Source: Sphingopyxis sp. JAI108 (GTDB lineage Bacteria > Pseudomonadota > Alphaproteobacteria > Sphingomonadales > Sphingomonadaceae). Taken from it: a DNA stretch of 64,000 bases. The DNA is taken from positions 124,001 to 188,000 of the forward strand of contig NZ_JACCCJ010000002.1 of NCBI RefSeq assembly GCF_013410105.1. Direction: 5' to 3'. This document shows, in pieces, positions 8,830 through 18,675 of this stretch (its first letter is position 1; each line of letters starts with the position of its first letter). The position numbers were made by a program, and so were the translations under genes. The notes beneath the pieces were generated by a model. The model saw only the letters and a list, made by a program, of their open reading frames with translations, was not told where the DNA came from and made no database searches.

Positions 8830-10065
8830 TCAATATTTCTCGATCTGTACGGGCAACGCGCGGAAGCCGTGGACAAAACAGGCGTGGACGCGTTCGGGCT
8901 CGCCCGTGACCGTCACGCGCATCCGCCGCGCCGCCATCTCCTCGAGCAGGATGCGCAGCTGCAGCTCGGCGAGGCGCGCGCCGACGCAGCGGTGGACGCC
9001 ATAGCCAAAGGAGAGGTGCCGCCGCGCATTCTCGCGGTCGAGCCGCAGCGCATCGCCATCGTCGAAGACGCTCTCGTCGCGGTTTGCCGACAGGTACCAG
9101 AGGATGAGCTTGTCCCCCTTCTTGATCTGGTGCCCGAACAGGTCGGCATCGGCGAGCGCGGTGCGGCGCATATGCGCGAGCGGTGTCTGCCAGCGGATGA
9201 TCTCGCTCACCGCATTGGGGATCAGAGACGGATCGGCTTCGAGCTTGGCGCGCTCTTCGGGAAATTTGTCGAGTCCGTATGCGAGCCCCGACATGGTGTT
9301 GCGCGTGGTGTCGTTGCCGCCGACGATGAGGAGGACGAGGTTCCCGATGAACTCATATTTGTCCATGTTCCGCATCGCTTCGCTGTGCAGCATCATCGAG
9401 AGCAGGTCGGGCGTGGGTGGCTGGTCGAGCTTTTCCATCCACAATTTCTGGAAATAGACGAACGCCTCTTCGAGCACCGCGCGGCGCTGTTCCTTGAGCT
9501 CGACCTTTTGCGCGAGTTCGACGTCGCCCATCCAGTCGGACCATTCGGTGAGCTTGCGCCGGTCCTCCCACGGAAAATCGAAGAGCAAGGCGAGCATCTG
9601 CGTCGTCAGTTCCATCGAAACGCGATCGACCCAGTCGAACTTCTGACCCCACGGCAGGCCGTCGAGCACCTCGCCGGTGCGGCGGCGGATGTCGTCCGAA
9701 AGGCGCGTCATTTCGGCGGGAGTGAAGGCGGGGGCGACGGTGCGGCGCTGGTCGGTGTGCTGCGGCCGGTCCATCGCGATGAACATCGGCAGGCGGAAAT
9801 CCTCATCCTCGTCGCGTTCGAGGATCGTGATGCCGCCATATTCCCACGACGAACTGTAGATGTCGGGCAACGCCTCGACATGCTGGATCGCCTGATGGCT
9901 GGCGATATTCCAATAGGGTCCGTGGACGCTGTCCTCGCATTTGACGATGCCGCCGGCTTTGCGGATTTCGGCGAAAGGCGCTTGCCAGCGATCCTCCGAA
10001 TAGATGGCGGCGGGGCTCATGTCATAACGGTCGGTGACGGGCTGGGGCGCAGCTGCGGTCGCCAT
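8830..10065 (-). CDS. Cytochrome P450, CYP153-type alkane/fatty-acid terminal hydroxylase
   Basis: A 411-residue soluble P450. Visible motifs: the I-helix GGNDTTRN near residue 250, the ExxR region EIIRWQTP, the meander HMRRTA, and the heme loop [10 protein letters not shown] with its Cys near residue 358. GGNDTTRN with [15 protein letters not shown] is the hallmark of CYP153, whose characterised members hydroxylate the terminal carbon of medium-chain alkanes, alcohols or acids. It needs a ferredoxin and ferredoxin reductase; neither is adjacent. Upstream in-frame codons exist, but the ATG at 10065 follows a strong AGGAGGAGG, which decides the start. Confidence 0.88.
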   Translation of the reverse strand: MATAAAPQPVTDRYDMSPAAIYSEDRWQAPFAEIRKAGGIVKCEDSVHGPYWNIASHQAIQHVEALPDIYSSSWEYGGITILERDEDEDFRLPMFIAMDRPQHTDQRRTVAPAFTPAEMTRLSDDIRRRTGEVLDGLPWGQKFDWVDRVSMELTTQMLALLFDFPWEDRRKLTEWSDWMGDVELAQKVELKEQRRAVLEEAFVYFQKLWMEKLDQPPTPDLLSMMLHSEAMRNMDKYEFIGNLVLLIVGGNDTTRNTMSGLAYGLDKFPEERAKLEADPSLIPNAVSEIIRWQTPLAHMRRTALADADLFGHQIKKGDKLILWYLSANRDESVFDDGDALRLDRENARRHLSFGYGVHRCVGARLAELQLRILLEEMAARRMRVTVTGEPERVHACFVHGFRALPVQIEKY

Positions 10066-10152
10066 CGGCATCCTCCTCCTCAAAAGGGACTCGCCGCAGC
10101 GTTTGCCGCCGTCGGCCAGATCAGTTGCAGGATGCCACTGTTTACAGCTTTG

Positions 10153-11442
10153 TCAATGAGGCTGGGATGAAGCAGCTTCGGCGACAGCCGCGGTGGCCGC
10201 AGCGCCTCTTGCGCGGCGCCAGAATTTCCAGCCGCTGCCGCTGCTGAGCACGCCGGCGCGGAACAGGCGCACCGAAATCCAGATGACGAGCGCGACCCAG
10301 AGTGCCTGCCAGCCGATCGCGAGCAGATGGATCGCTTTCGCATCGTCGGTCGCGGCGCGCGCCGCCATGGCGAGCGGTGACGAGAAGGGGAAGATTTGCG
10401 CGAAGCGGGCGAGGCTGCTTTCGGGCGCGCTCGCGGCGGCGGCGCACAAGCTGAACATGCCGACCTGGAAAATGGTGATCGGCAGGCTGAGCATCTGGAT
10501 CTCGCGCACCGTCGCCGCCTGGGCGCCGACGCCGAGGAAGACGGCGCCGAGCAGCAGGAAGGAGAGGACGAAATAGACGAAGCCGATGCCGAGGAAGAAG
10601 GGCCAGCCGGTCGCCGGCATCGCAGCGAGCGCCGCCGCCGCCTTGCTCGCGCCTTCGGTGGAGGTCAGCGCCGCGGGATCGGACAGCATCGCCGCGGCGA
10701 GCCCGCCGCCGACCGCCATCGCGACCCAGAAGGCGATGAACAGCACCGCGACGCCGAGGAAGCCGAGCAGCTTGCCCAGGAAGACGCTTTCGAGCGGAAC
10801 CGCGGCGGCGAGGATTTCGATGACCTTGTTGCCCTTTTCCTCGGCGAGCGAGCTTACCGTCTGGCCCGCAAGGAGCAGGGTGAGGAGGAAGATGACGAAC
10901 ACCGCGCCGAACCCCAGCGACTGCTGTACCGCGATACTGGTGCCGCCGCTCGACAAGGCCTCGAAACGGGGGGCGACGGGCGGGAGCGGTCCCGCCGCGC
11001 GCGCGCGTTGCACTTCGCCCGCGAGCAAGGCGAGATAGCGGCCCGAACCGCTGTCCTTTTCACGTTCGACGATGCGCGGCGCGGCGAGGTCGCCGCTCAT
11101 CACGGCATAGGTGTCGGCGCCCTTTTCGCGCGCGACGGCGATCGGATCGATGGCGGGGGTGGCGACGCGGAGTTCGAGCAGCGCGGGCTCGCGAGGCATG
11201 ACCGCGCGCAGCCGTGTATCGGCGGAGCGCAATGCCTCGATATCGGCGGGATCGGCAACCGCGACGATGCGGCCGGCGCCGCGCGCGCTGTCGGCGAGCT
11301 GCGACGCGCCCATGCCGCCCGCGAGCCCCATGCCGATCATGAACAGCGGCGCGAGCAGGAAGAGCAGGAAGGTCGGCGTCGCGACGATCGCGAGAAAGTC
11401 GCGCCGCGCAATCACGAACATGTTCCGGACGAAAGGGGTCAT
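10153..11442 (-). CDS. ABC-2 type transporter permease (NatB-like)
   Basis: A 429-residue permease: one N-terminal membrane helix (about residues 20-40), a periplasmic domain of roughly 130 residues, then about five helices. [20 protein letters not shown] just after the second helix is typical of NatB/YhaP-type ABC-2 exporters (sodium, peptide or drug export). The ATG at 11442 overlaps the stop of the ATP-binding gene (ATGA), so the two are coupled and form one transporter. The substrate cannot be told from sequence. It ends in a Pro/Ala-poor charged tail after the last helix. Confidence 0.85.
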   Translation of the reverse strand: MTPFVRNMFVIARRDFLAIVATPTFLLFLLAPLFMIGMGLAGGMGASQLADSARGAGRIVAVADPADIEALRSADTRLRAVMPREPALLELRVATPAIDPIAVAREKGADTYAVMSGDLAAPRIVEREKDSGSGRYLALLAGEVQRARAAGPLPPVAPRFEALSSGGTSIAVQQSLGFGAVFVIFLLTLLLAGQTVSSLAEEKGNKVIEILAAAVPLESVFLGKLLGFLGVAVLFIAFWVAMAVGGGLAAAMLSDPAALTSTEGASKAAAALAAMPATGWPFFLGIGFVYFVLSFLLLGAVFLGVGAQAATVREIQMLSLPITIFQVGMFSLCAAAASAPESSLARFAQIFPFSSPLAMAARAATDDAKAIHLLAIGWQALWVALVIWISVRLFRAGVLSSGSGWKFWRRARGAAATAAVAEAASSQPH

Positions 11443-12395
11443 GCGCTTGCCTCCTCGACGGCATCCTCGGTAGCGTCGGCGTCGAAGCCGGCGTCGACCT
11501 GGCGAACGATATGGACGAAAGCGTCGTGGAGCGCCGGGCGGCTGATCGACAGGCCGGTGACGCCATGACCGCTCGCGGTGATGCGCGCGAGCAACGGTTC
11601 GACGCCGCCGTCCTCGATCGCGAAATGCCACGCGTCGCCGCGCAATTCGGCGCCCGCGGGCAGATTCGCGGCGACCGCGGCGGGGTCGCTGGCGTCGCGC
11701 GGCGTGTAGCGCACCTGCATCGGCAGCAGCGCGCGCGCCTCGTCGACCGTGCCCTCGAAGCGCCGCGCCGAGCGCGCGATGATCGCGATGCGGTCGCAGA
11801 GACGCTCGGCATGCGCCATCACATGCGTCGAAAAGAGAATCGTCGCGCCGCGCTCCTGCTCGCGCCGGACGAGCGTTTCGAGCCGCTCCTGATTGACGGG
11901 GTCGAGCCCCGAGAAAGGCTCGTCGAGGACGATCAGGTCGGGGGCGTGGACGATCGAACCGATCAGCTGGACCATCTGCGCCATGCCCTTCGACATCTTG
12001 CGGATCTTTGCGTCGATGACGCGTTCGAGCCCGAGTTCGGTCATGAAGGTCGCGGCGCGGCGGCGCCCTTCGGACCAGTCGAGCCCGCGCAGCGCGCCCA
12101 TGAAGGCGATCGCCTCGCGCGCCTTCATGCCCGGATAAAGGCCGCGCTCCTCGGGAAGGTAGCCGATGCGGCTGCGCACGCTCTGCGGCTTGTGCCCGCC
12201 GAGCAACCGGCTCGTCCCTTCATCCGGATCGATGATGCCGAGCGTCATGCGGAGGCTGGTCGTCTTCCCTGCGCCATTGGGGCCGAGCACGCCATAGATA
12301 CTGCCCGCCGGCACCGCGAGGCTGACATGATCGACCGCCTTGTAATCGCCGAAATATTTGGTGAGGCCGTTCGCCTCGACGCTGTAATCGCTCAA
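11439..12395 (-). CDS. ABC transporter ATP-binding protein (NatA-like)
   Basis: A 318-residue ATPase with Walker A GPNGAGKT near residue 40, signature MSKGMAQ (a variant of LSGGQ), Walker B LIVLDEP and the H-loop STHVMAHAE. The extra C-terminal domain of about 90 residues (DUF4162-like) is common in NatA-type exporters. The frame runs 71 codons further upstream without a good start; the TTG at 12395 with a GGGGACCAGGG ribosome site fits the family N-terminus. It is coupled to the downstream permease. The 66 bases before queG hold the divergent promoters. Confidence 0.85.
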   Translation of the reverse strand: MSDYSVEANGLTKYFGDYKAVDHVSLAVPAGSIYGVLGPNGAGKTTSLRMTLGIIDPDEGTSRLLGGHKPQSVRSRIGYLPEERGLYPGMKAREAIAFMGALRGLDWSEGRRRAATFMTELGLERVIDAKIRKMSKGMAQMVQLIGSIVHAPDLIVLDEPFSGLDPVNQERLETLVRREQERGATILFSTHVMAHAERLCDRIAIIARSARRFEGTVDEARALLPMQVRYTPRDASDPAAVAANLPAGAELRGDAWHFAIEDGGVEPLLARITASGHGVTGLSISRPALHDAFVHIVRQVDAGFDADATEDAVEEASA

Positions 12396-12461
12396 CCCTG
12401 GTCCCCAATCATTCGCATACCAAGCTATGGCACGGCGAGGCGGCTCGCGTATAGAGCGCCA

Positions 12462-13514
12462 ATGGTTGCCGAAGCCTTGCCTCCGCTGGAAGAACGCCTC
12501 GAAGCCGTCGCGCGCGCGCATGGGTTCGCGGCGTTCGGGATCGCAAATGCCGATGCGGCGCCGCAGACGGCGGCGCGGCTGAACCAGTGGCTTGCCGAGG
12601 GGCGCCACGGCGACATGATCTGGATGGAGAGCCGCGCCGAGCAGCGCGGATCGCCCAAAGGACTGTGGCCCGACGTAAAATCGGTGATCGCGCTGGGGAT
12701 GAGCTATGCGCCGGCGCTCGATCCGCTAGCGCTGGCCGAGCATCCGGACCGCGGGCGGATTTCGGTCTATGCGCAGGGCGGCGACTATCATGACGTCGTC
12801 AAGAAGGCGCTGAAGGCCGTCGCGCGATGGCTGGTCGGCGAAGCGAAAGACGCCGAGGTCAAGGTGTTCGTCGACACCGCGCCGGTGATGGAAAAGCCGC
12901 TGTCGGCAGCGGCGGGGCTCGGCTGGCAGGGCAAGCACACCAACCTCGTCAGCCGCGAACATGGCAGCTGGCTGTTCCTGGGCGCGATTTACACGACACT
13001 CGACCTAGAGCCGTCGATGGCGGGGCGCGATACGTGCGGCAGCTGCTCGGCGTGCCAGGATGCGTGCCCGACCGACGCCTTCCCCGCGCCGTACCGGCTC
13101 GATGCGCGGCGCTGCATCTCTTACCTCACGATCGAGCATAACGGCCCGATCCCGGTGGCGCTGCGGCGCGGGATCGGCAACCGCGTCTATGGGTGCGACG
13201 ATTGCCTCGCCGCCTGCCCGTGGAACAAATTCGCCGACACCGCGCATACGCACCGCGCCTTTCTGCCGCGCGCCGAATTGGCGGCGCCATCGATCGGCGA
13301 CCTGCTCGACCTCGACGATGCGGGGTTCCGGCAGGTCTTTGCCGGGTCGCCGATCAAGCGGATCGGGCGCGGGCGGATGGTGCGCAACGCCGCGATCGCG
13401 GCGGGGAACAGCGGGGACAGGGCGTTCGTTCCGGCGCTCGAAAGATTGGCGACGGATGAATCGCCGATGGTCGCCGATGCGGCTTTATGGGGGCTCGACG
13501 AACTGGCGTCGTGA
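12462..13514 (+). CDS. queG: Epoxyqueuosine reductase QueG
   Basis: A 350-residue cytoplasmic enzyme that converts epoxyqueuosine in tRNA to queuosine, the last step of queuosine synthesis, using cobalamin and two 4Fe-4S clusters. Both cluster motifs are present: [12 protein letters not shown] from residue 192 and CDDCLAACP from residue 245, with [12 protein letters not shown] between them. The C-terminal HEAT-like tail is complete. The frame is open far upstream, but the ATG at 12462 gives the normal N-terminus. It is divergent from the ABC transporter; no other queuosine gene is in the window. Confidence 0.93.
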   Translation: MVAEALPPLEERLEAVARAHGFAAFGIANADAAPQTAARLNQWLAEGRHGDMIWMESRAEQRGSPKGLWPDVKSVIALGMSYAPALDPLALAEHPDRGRISVYAQGGDYHDVVKKALKAVARWLVGEAKDAEVKVFVDTAPVMEKPLSAAAGLGWQGKHTNLVSREHGSWLFLGAIYTTLDLEPSMAGRDTCGSCSACQDACPTDAFPAPYRLDARRCISYLTIEHNGPIPVALRRGIGNRVYGCDDCLAACPWNKFADTAHTHRAFLPRAELAAPSIGDLLDLDDAGFRQVFAGSPIKRIGRGRMVRNAAIAAGNSGDRAFVPALERLATDESPMVADAALWGLDELAS

Positions 13515-13530
13515 CGTCGTTTGTCGGGGA

Positions 13531-13547
13531 AGCGGGCCGGTCCCGCT
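13531..13547. terminator. Possible bidirectional stem-loop between queG and the lipoprotein gene
   Basis: The hairpin AGCGGG-CCGGT-CCCGCT lies between the convergent ends of queG (13514) and the lipoprotein gene (13552). There is no clear T-run on either side, so it is a weak candidate. Confidence 0.3.
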
Positions 13548-13551
13548 CAGC

Positions 13552-13926
13552 CTAACGCCGCAGCGCCTGCGCGCAGCTGTTCACCTCGGCGTTGCGGCCG
13601 TCGGGGGTGCGCGCATCGACATGCGTCGCGACCGGGTCGGCGCCCGCGCGCGGGGCGTAGAAATAGACGTCGAGGATGCAGCTCGACCCGGCATATTGCA
13701 GCTTGCGGCCGGCGCCTTCGGTGACGTCAAGCCGCGGCTTGCCGAACATGCGGCCGATCGCGTCGGCGCTATTCCCGATCAGCGCATTATTCTGCACCGG
13801 TCGCACGACCGTCGGCGGGGGCGCGGTGGACCGCGGGGGTGTCGCGCGCGGAATCGCGGGACCGGCGCAGGCGCCGAGCGTCAGGCCGAGCAGCGCAATG
13901 GCGCCGAGGCGGCGGTTATCGATCAT
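13552..13926 (-). CDS. Small predicted lipoprotein
   Basis: A 124-residue protein with a signal peptide ending in a lipobox (LGLTLGAC, Cys near residue 20), so it is probably anchored in a membrane after export. A Pro/Thr-rich linker leads to a small domain with IGRMFGKP and two cysteines. The family is not recognised beyond 'sphingomonad lipoprotein'. Its start overlaps the stop of the EI24 gene (ATGA), so both are likely read from one transcript. Confidence 0.7.
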   Translation of the reverse strand: MIDNRRLGAIALLGLTLGACAGPAIPRATPPRSTAPPPTVVRPVQNNALIGNSADAIGRMFGKPRLDVTEGAGRKLQYAGSSCILDVYFYAPRAGADPVATHVDARTPDGRNAEVNSCAQALRR

Positions 13927-14606
13927 GTTTCGGGGTCCCCCTTGCCGAGATGCAGCATGTGGACCGCCATAGCGGCGCTCAATATCGGCGCCAACAAATT
14001 GGCGACGGGCACCACGAAGCTTGCGGCGGACAGCAGCCCGAGCGACCAGCGCGCCGGCCGGTCGAGGCGCGGGTGGTCCGGGTGGCGCGCAAGCACCATC
14101 GCCTCGAGGTCGCGGCCCAGCAGCAACGCGTTGACGAGGAGCGCGAAGATCGGCGTGCCGATCCCGGTGACGAGCAACACGATATAGACGGGGAGCGCGA
14201 GCAGGTTGCCGCCGATCAGCCGGGTGAGCGAGGCGAGGGCGAGGCGGATATTCTGCGGCCAGCCGACATCGACGGCGCGCCGCGCGGCAGCGGGATAGTG
14301 GCGCCCTTCGACATCGGCGACGATGCCGTCGGCGAAGAGGCCGATCACGACGATCGCGACGGCGCGAAAGAGCAGCCAGCTTCCCGCGACGATGAGGAGG
14401 ACGATCAGGACGCCAGCCATGTCGAGCGGCGCTCCGTCCAGCCATTGCCAATGGGCGAGCGCCCAGCGTGCGGCGAAAAAGATCGCGGCCCCCGAGGCGG
14501 CAAGCAGCAGCAGTGTGAGCGCGAGGCTTTGCGCGAGCACGCGCAGGACGCGCGGGTGGGGCAGGTCTCGCAGCGCGAGCAGGAAGGCGTGGGCGGCGCG
14601 GGTCAT
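13923..14606 (-). CDS. EI24 domain-containing membrane protein (CysZ-like)
   Basis: A 227-residue inner-membrane protein with four to five hydrophobic segments and the EI24/CysZ pattern (an amphipathic GNLLALPVYIVLLV region, then FALLVNALLLGRD near the C-terminal third). Relatives include the sulfate transporter CysZ. No cysteine or sulfate genes are nearby, so the substrate is unknown. The upstream frame is open, but the ATG at 14606 matches the family start. It is upstream of and coupled to the lipoprotein gene. Confidence 0.75.
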   Translation of the reverse strand: MTRAAHAFLLALRDLPHPRVLRVLAQSLALTLLLLAASGAAIFFAARWALAHWQWLDGAPLDMAGVLIVLLIVAGSWLLFRAVAIVVIGLFADGIVADVEGRHYPAAARRAVDVGWPQNIRLALASLTRLIGGNLLALPVYIVLLVTGIGTPIFALLVNALLLGRDLEAMVLARHPDHPRLDRPARWSLGLLSAASFVVPVANLLAPILSAAMAVHMLHLGKGDPET

Positions 14607-14715
14607 GGAGCGGGGATGTGGGTCGCCGCGTCCCGCGTCAAGCGCCCACGCTTGCCTTGGCGCGCCGCCGTCCCTAAAGCGCGCGCAGCTTTTTCCACCC
14701 AGCACAGGATTATCC

Positions 14716-15714
14716 ATGGCCTCCACCGCCCGTTTCGATGTCGTTGCCATCGGCAATGCGATCGTCGATGTTCTTGCCCGCGCCGACGATGCGCTGATCG
14801 AGGCCGAAGGCCTGACCAAGGGGTCGATGCGGCTGATCGACGCCGAAGAGGCCGAGCGACTCTATGCCGCGATGGGCCCGGCGGTCGAAGTGTCGGGCGG
14901 CAGCGCGGCGAACACCCTGGCGGGCATGGCGGCGCTCGGCGAACGCTGCGCCTTCATCGGGCAGGTCGCCGACGACCAGCTCGGCCATGTCTTCACGCAC
15001 GATTTGCGCGCATTGGGCGTCGCCTATGAGACCCCGGCGCTGAAGGAAGGCGCGCCGACCGCGCGCTGCCTGATCCTCGTCACCCCCGATGGCCAGCGCA
15101 CGATGAACACCTTTCTGGGGGCGAGCCACCTGCTCGAACAGGCGATGATCGACGAGGCATGGATCGCCGATTCGGAAATCCTCTATCTCGAAGGCTATTT
15201 GTGGGATCCGGAGCTGTCGCGCGCGGCGATGCGGCGCGCGATCGACGTGGCGCGCGCGGCGGGGCGCAAGGTCGCCTTCACCCTGTCGGACGCCTTCATC
15301 ATCGAGCGCCACGGCGCCGATTTCCGCCAACTGATCGCCGAAGGGCTGTTCGATATCCTGTTCGCGAACGAGGTCGAGATCCGGGCGCTCGCCGAAACCG
15401 ACGATTTCGAGGCGGCGGTCGCGGGCATCGCGCCCAAGGTGCCGCTGCTCGTCGTCACCCGCGGCGCGCATGGCGCGCTCGCGATCGAGGGCGGTGAACG
15501 CACCGAGGTCGGCGCCGAGCCGATCGACCAGGTCGTCGACACCACCGGCGCGGGCGACCTGTTCGCCGCGGGCTTCCTTGCGGGGCACGCCGAAGGCCGG
15601 TCGATGCGTGACTGCCTGACGATGGGCGCGGTGTGCGCGCGCGAGATCATCGCGCAGGTCGGCCCGCGCGCGCAGACCGACCTCAAGGCGAAGGTCGCGG
15701 CGCGCCTCGCGTAG
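14716..15714 (+). CDS. PfkB-family carbohydrate kinase, adenosine kinase-like
   Basis: A 332-residue ribokinase-fold kinase. The N-terminal substrate loop has SGGSAANTLAGMAALG (from about residue 55), and the anion-hole and catalytic base motif DTTGAGD lies at about 275-281. Alphaproteobacterial proteins of this type are usually annotated as adenosine kinase, which phosphorylates adenosine to AMP; ribose or fructose kinase cannot be excluded. The upstream open frame is a shadow; the ATG at 14716 fits the family. Divergent from the EI24 gene. Confidence 0.85.
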   Translation: MASTARFDVVAIGNAIVDVLARADDALIEAEGLTKGSMRLIDAEEAERLYAAMGPAVEVSGGSAANTLAGMAALGERCAFIGQVADDQLGHVFTHDLRALGVAYETPALKEGAPTARCLILVTPDGQRTMNTFLGASHLLEQAMIDEAWIADSEILYLEGYLWDPELSRAAMRRAIDVARAAGRKVAFTLSDAFIIERHGADFRQLIAEGLFDILFANEVEIRALAETDDFEAAVAGIAPKVPLLVVTRGAHGALAIEGGERTEVGAEPIDQVVDTTGAGDLFAAGFLAGHAEGRSMRDCLTMGAVCAREIIAQVGPRAQTDLKAKVAARLA

Positions 15715-15809
15715 CGATCCTTTTCCGCTTTCGTGGGGGAGCGGATCGGTGCCGGAACTTTCGCCGGCGTTGAAGCGTCCTATGCGCCATCAGCATGGGA
15801 GAGATTCTT

Positions 15810-16067
15810 ATGGCCGACGAAATCCACACGACGCGCGATCCCGACGGGACCACGCATACCACTACGGTCATCGACCGCGAACCGCGCCGCGGCGGCGGGA
15901 TCGGCATGGGGCTGATCTTCCTCGTCGTGATCCTGGTCGCGGCCTTTTTCGCCTTTCAATTCCTTGCGAGCGAAAAGGCGGAAAGCGGTGCGATCACCGA
16001 AGCCGCGCAGCAGGTCGGCGATGCCGCGCAGGATGTCGGCGACGCGGCGCAGCGCGCGGTCGATTAG
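15810..16067 (+). CDS. Small single-pass membrane protein
   Basis: An 85-residue protein with a short Thr/His-rich N-terminus, one transmembrane helix (about residues 33-56) and an Ala/Gln-rich amphipathic tail with repeated VGDAAQ units (at least three). The GGGAGA at 15796-15801 places the start at ATG 15810 rather than 15795. No family is recognised. It stands alone, with its stop three bases from that of the convergent flippase. Confidence 0.65.
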   Translation: MADEIHTTRDPDGTTHTTTVIDREPRRGGGIGMGLIFLVVILVAAFFAFQFLASEKAESGAITEAAQQVGDAAQDVGDAAQRAVD

Positions 16068-16070
16068 GCG

Positions 16071-17606
16071 TCAGTTCGCAGCCGCCGGATCGGGGTGCCT
16101 CCGGAACAATTCGCGGTCGGCGGGCCCGAAACCGCGCGTCCAGATCAGCCAGCCATAGATGCCGAGGATGAAGGGCACGCCGATCAAGAGCTCGGCCCAT
16201 TCGGGCAGCTGCGTCGCGCCCCAGCCGAGCACCGCGGCGCCCGCCGTCGCCCAGACGAGCGCCCAGCGCAGGCTGTTCACCGGGGCGCCGAGGATATGCG
16301 CGAGTAGCCGTGCCTTGACGAGCGAGGCGAAACCGAGCGCGAGCAGCAGCGCGAGCGCGACTGCGGCGGCGTAATAGATCGTCGGCAAGCCCATCGATTG
16401 CGCGATCAGGATCAGCGCGACGCTGAGGACCGCCTGGAGCGCGAGTGTCGCCATGCTGATCAGCAGGTTGCGGTGGCGCGCGACATAGACAAGTGCCGCT
16501 TCGCTGACGACGGCGGTTGCGGCGACGACTTCGGCGGCGAGCAGGAAGGCGAGCGCGGCGGTGCCGCTGACGAATTCGGGGCCGACGAGGCCCATCACCG
16601 CCTCGCCCGGAATACCGAGCGCGAGCGCGACGCCCGCCTGCGCCGCGATGATCCAGAAACCGACCTGGCTGACCTGTGCCGCCACGGCGCCAAGCCGCTT
16701 TTCGGCAAGGTTGCGCGTGATCACCGGACCCAGGATCGGCTCGAAGCTGGTCTTCAGCTTTTGCGGCAGCGAGGCGACCTGCTGCGCCATATAATAGATG
16801 CCGTAGATCGTCGGCGAGGTGAACTGGCCGAGGATGAAGAGGTCGAGCCGCCGCGTGCCCCATTCGATCGCGTCGGCGGCGGCGAGCGGGGCGTTGCGCC
16901 GGGCGAGCAGGATCAGGTGCGCCGGATGCGGGCGCCATACGCCGGGGCCGCCATAATGGCGGATCATCGGAACGAGCGCGGTGAGAAAGGCGCCGACCAT
17001 CGCGGCGGCATAGGACAGCATCAGCCCGTCGCGCGCCGAAACGAACCAGAAACCCGCGGCGGCGACGCTGATCACCCAGGGCTCGACGATCGCGCGCGCG
17101 CGCACCGTCGCGCCGACGTCGAATTTATAGGCGCAAGCGGCGAGCGCGATGTCGGTCCCCGCGATCGCGAAGACGAGCAGCGCCATCCAGCGATCGGCGC
17201 TGTCGACGCCACCCGCCGGATACATCAGCTGCGGCAAGAAGAAGAGGAGCGCCGATCCCGCCGCCGAGACGACGAAGGCGACGAACATGCCGTCCCATAC
17301 GACGATGCGCTGGTCGGCTTCGGGCGCGCTCAATTGCTCGGCGAGGCCGCGCTTGAGGCCCAAGGTCGCAAGCTGCGCGACGAGTTCGATGACGAGCACG
17401 GCAAAGGCGAAGCGGCCGACCGCCTCGGGCCCGTACCAGCGGCCCGCCACATAGAGGAAGGGCAGGCGCGCGACGAGGCGGAGGATGAATCCGAAGAAAT
17501 TGGTACGACCGCCCTTGGCAAGCGCCGCCGTGTCGGCATCGTGCGAGGGTGCGTCGGGCGATGGGCCGGGTAATGGGGGCGCAGCCGCGCTGTCGGTTTG
17601 GCTCAA
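16071..17606 (-). CDS. Polysaccharide flippase (Wzx/MATE-like, lipopolysaccharide biosynthesis protein)
   Basis: A 511-residue polytopic protein with about 12-14 membrane segments spaced as in Wzx-type flippases of the MOP superfamily, which move undecaprenyl-linked oligosaccharides to the periplasm. The motif LKRGLAEQLS in the N-terminal third is usual in this family. The first plausible start is TTG 17606, preceded by an AGAAGGGG; the next Met is far inside the first helices, so a non-ATG start is likely. No glycosyltransferase cluster surrounds it. Confidence 0.75.
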   Translation of the reverse strand: MSQTDSAAAPPLPGPSPDAPSHDADTAALAKGGRTNFFGFILRLVARLPFLYVAGRWYGPEAVGRFAFAVLVIELVAQLATLGLKRGLAEQLSAPEADQRIVVWDGMFVAFVVSAAGSALLFFLPQLMYPAGGVDSADRWMALLVFAIAGTDIALAACAYKFDVGATVRARAIVEPWVISVAAAGFWFVSARDGLMLSYAAAMVGAFLTALVPMIRHYGGPGVWRPHPAHLILLARRNAPLAAADAIEWGTRRLDLFILGQFTSPTIYGIYYMAQQVASLPQKLKTSFEPILGPVITRNLAEKRLGAVAAQVSQVGFWIIAAQAGVALALGIPGEAVMGLVGPEFVSGTAALAFLLAAEVVAATAVVSEAALVYVARHRNLLISMATLALQAVLSVALILIAQSMGLPTIYYAAAVALALLLALGFASLVKARLLAHILGAPVNSLRWALVWATAGAAVLGWGATQLPEWAELLIGVPFILGIYGWLIWTRGFGPADRELFRRHPDPAAAN

Positions 17607-17682
17607 GCCTGGCGCCCCTTCTGCTTTGCCTTGATGCGCAGTTTAGCGCGGCCCGGGGGAGCAGGCAATCGTGTGCGGCAAT

Positions 17683-18675
17683 TCATCGTCCTTCGGATCG
17701 CAGCGGACGGCTGAGCAGGGCCTGAATGGCGTCGGCGACGCGCACTTCGCCGGCGACGAGGCGCGCGACCGTATCGGTGATCGGCATGTCGATCCCGTCG
17801 ACGCGTGCGGCGGCGGCGACGACCGGCGCGCTGAAGGCGCCTTCGGCGACGGTGCGGCGATCGGCCATCAGAGTCTCCGCCGCTTCGCCGCGGCCGAGCC
17901 CCTGGCCGAGCGCGAAATTGCGCGAATTGGACGAGGTGCAGGTGAGCACGAGGTCGCCGAGCCCGGCGAGCCCGGCGAGCGTTTCGGCTTGGGCGCCGCG
18001 GGCGAGGCCGAATCGCGTCATTTCGGCGAAACCGCGGCTGATCAGCGCCGCGCGCGCGTTGAGCCCGAGCCCGGCGCCGTCGACGATTCCGCACGCGATC
18101 GCGAGGATATTCTTGACCGCGCCGCCAACCTCCGCGCCGATCACATCGGTCGAGACATAGGGCCGGAAATGCGGGCGGGCGAGCGCGCGCGCGAGGTCAC
18201 CGGCGACGTCCGCATCGGCGGCGGCGAGGGTGATCGCGGTCGGTAGCCCGGCGGCGACCTCGTGCGCGAAGGTGGGACCCGAGAGCACCGCGTGCGGGCG
18301 CCGCGGCGCCAGATCGCGTGCCATGTCGATCGGGAAGGCGAAGCTGTCCGCCTCCATGCCCTTGCTGCAGAAAATCAGCGGGGCGTCGCCCGCAGGCAGC
18401 TCGCCAAGCACCGCGCGCAGGAAGGGGACGGGGACGACGACGAGCAGCGCGTCGAGAGCGACCATTTCGGCCAGCGAACCGGTCGCGGTCAGCGAGGGCG
18501 AGAGGATCGCGCCGGGGAGGAAGGCGGGATTGCGATGCTCGGCGTTGATCGCGGCGACGACGTCGGGTTCGCGCGCCCAGAGGCGCACCGGCGCGCCGTC
18601 GGCGGCCAGAAGCTGCGCCAGCGCGGTGCCCCAGGCGCCGCCGCCGACAACGCCGAATTGCTTGTATGACGTCAT
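17683..18675 (-). CDS. gpsA: NAD(P)-dependent glycerol-3-phosphate dehydrogenase
   Basis: A 330-residue cytoplasmic enzyme that reduces dihydroxyacetone phosphate to sn-glycerol-3-phosphate for phospholipid synthesis. Visible: the Rossmann loop [10 protein letters not shown] (residues 11-20), FCSKGMEA, the SGPTFAHEV substrate loop and the GGAVKN catalytic lysine region. Length is normal. Its ATG overlaps the tsaD stop (ATGA), and the tsaD-gpsA pair is a common proteobacterial arrangement. Confidence 0.95.
   Translation of the reverse strand: MTSYKQFGVVGGGAWGTALAQLLAADGAPVRLWAREPDVVAAINAEHRNPAFLPGAILSPSLTATGSLAEMVALDALLVVVPVPFLRAVLGELPAGDAPLIFCSKGMEADSFAFPIDMARDLAPRRPHAVLSGPTFAHEVAAGLPTAITLAAADADVAGDLARALARPHFRPYVSTDVIGAEVGGAVKNILAIACGIVDGAGLGLNARAALISRGFAEMTRFGLARGAQAETLAGLAGLGDLVLTCTSSNSRNFALGQGLGRGEAAETLMADRRTVAEGAFSAPVVAAAARVDGIDMPITDTVARLVAGEVRVADAIQALLSRPLRSEGR

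Noticed and set aside
11511..12461. Long open frame upstream of queG on the plus strand (317 codons).
   Set aside because: It is antisense to the ABC ATPase gene, which has all its motifs; high GC content makes such shadow frames common.
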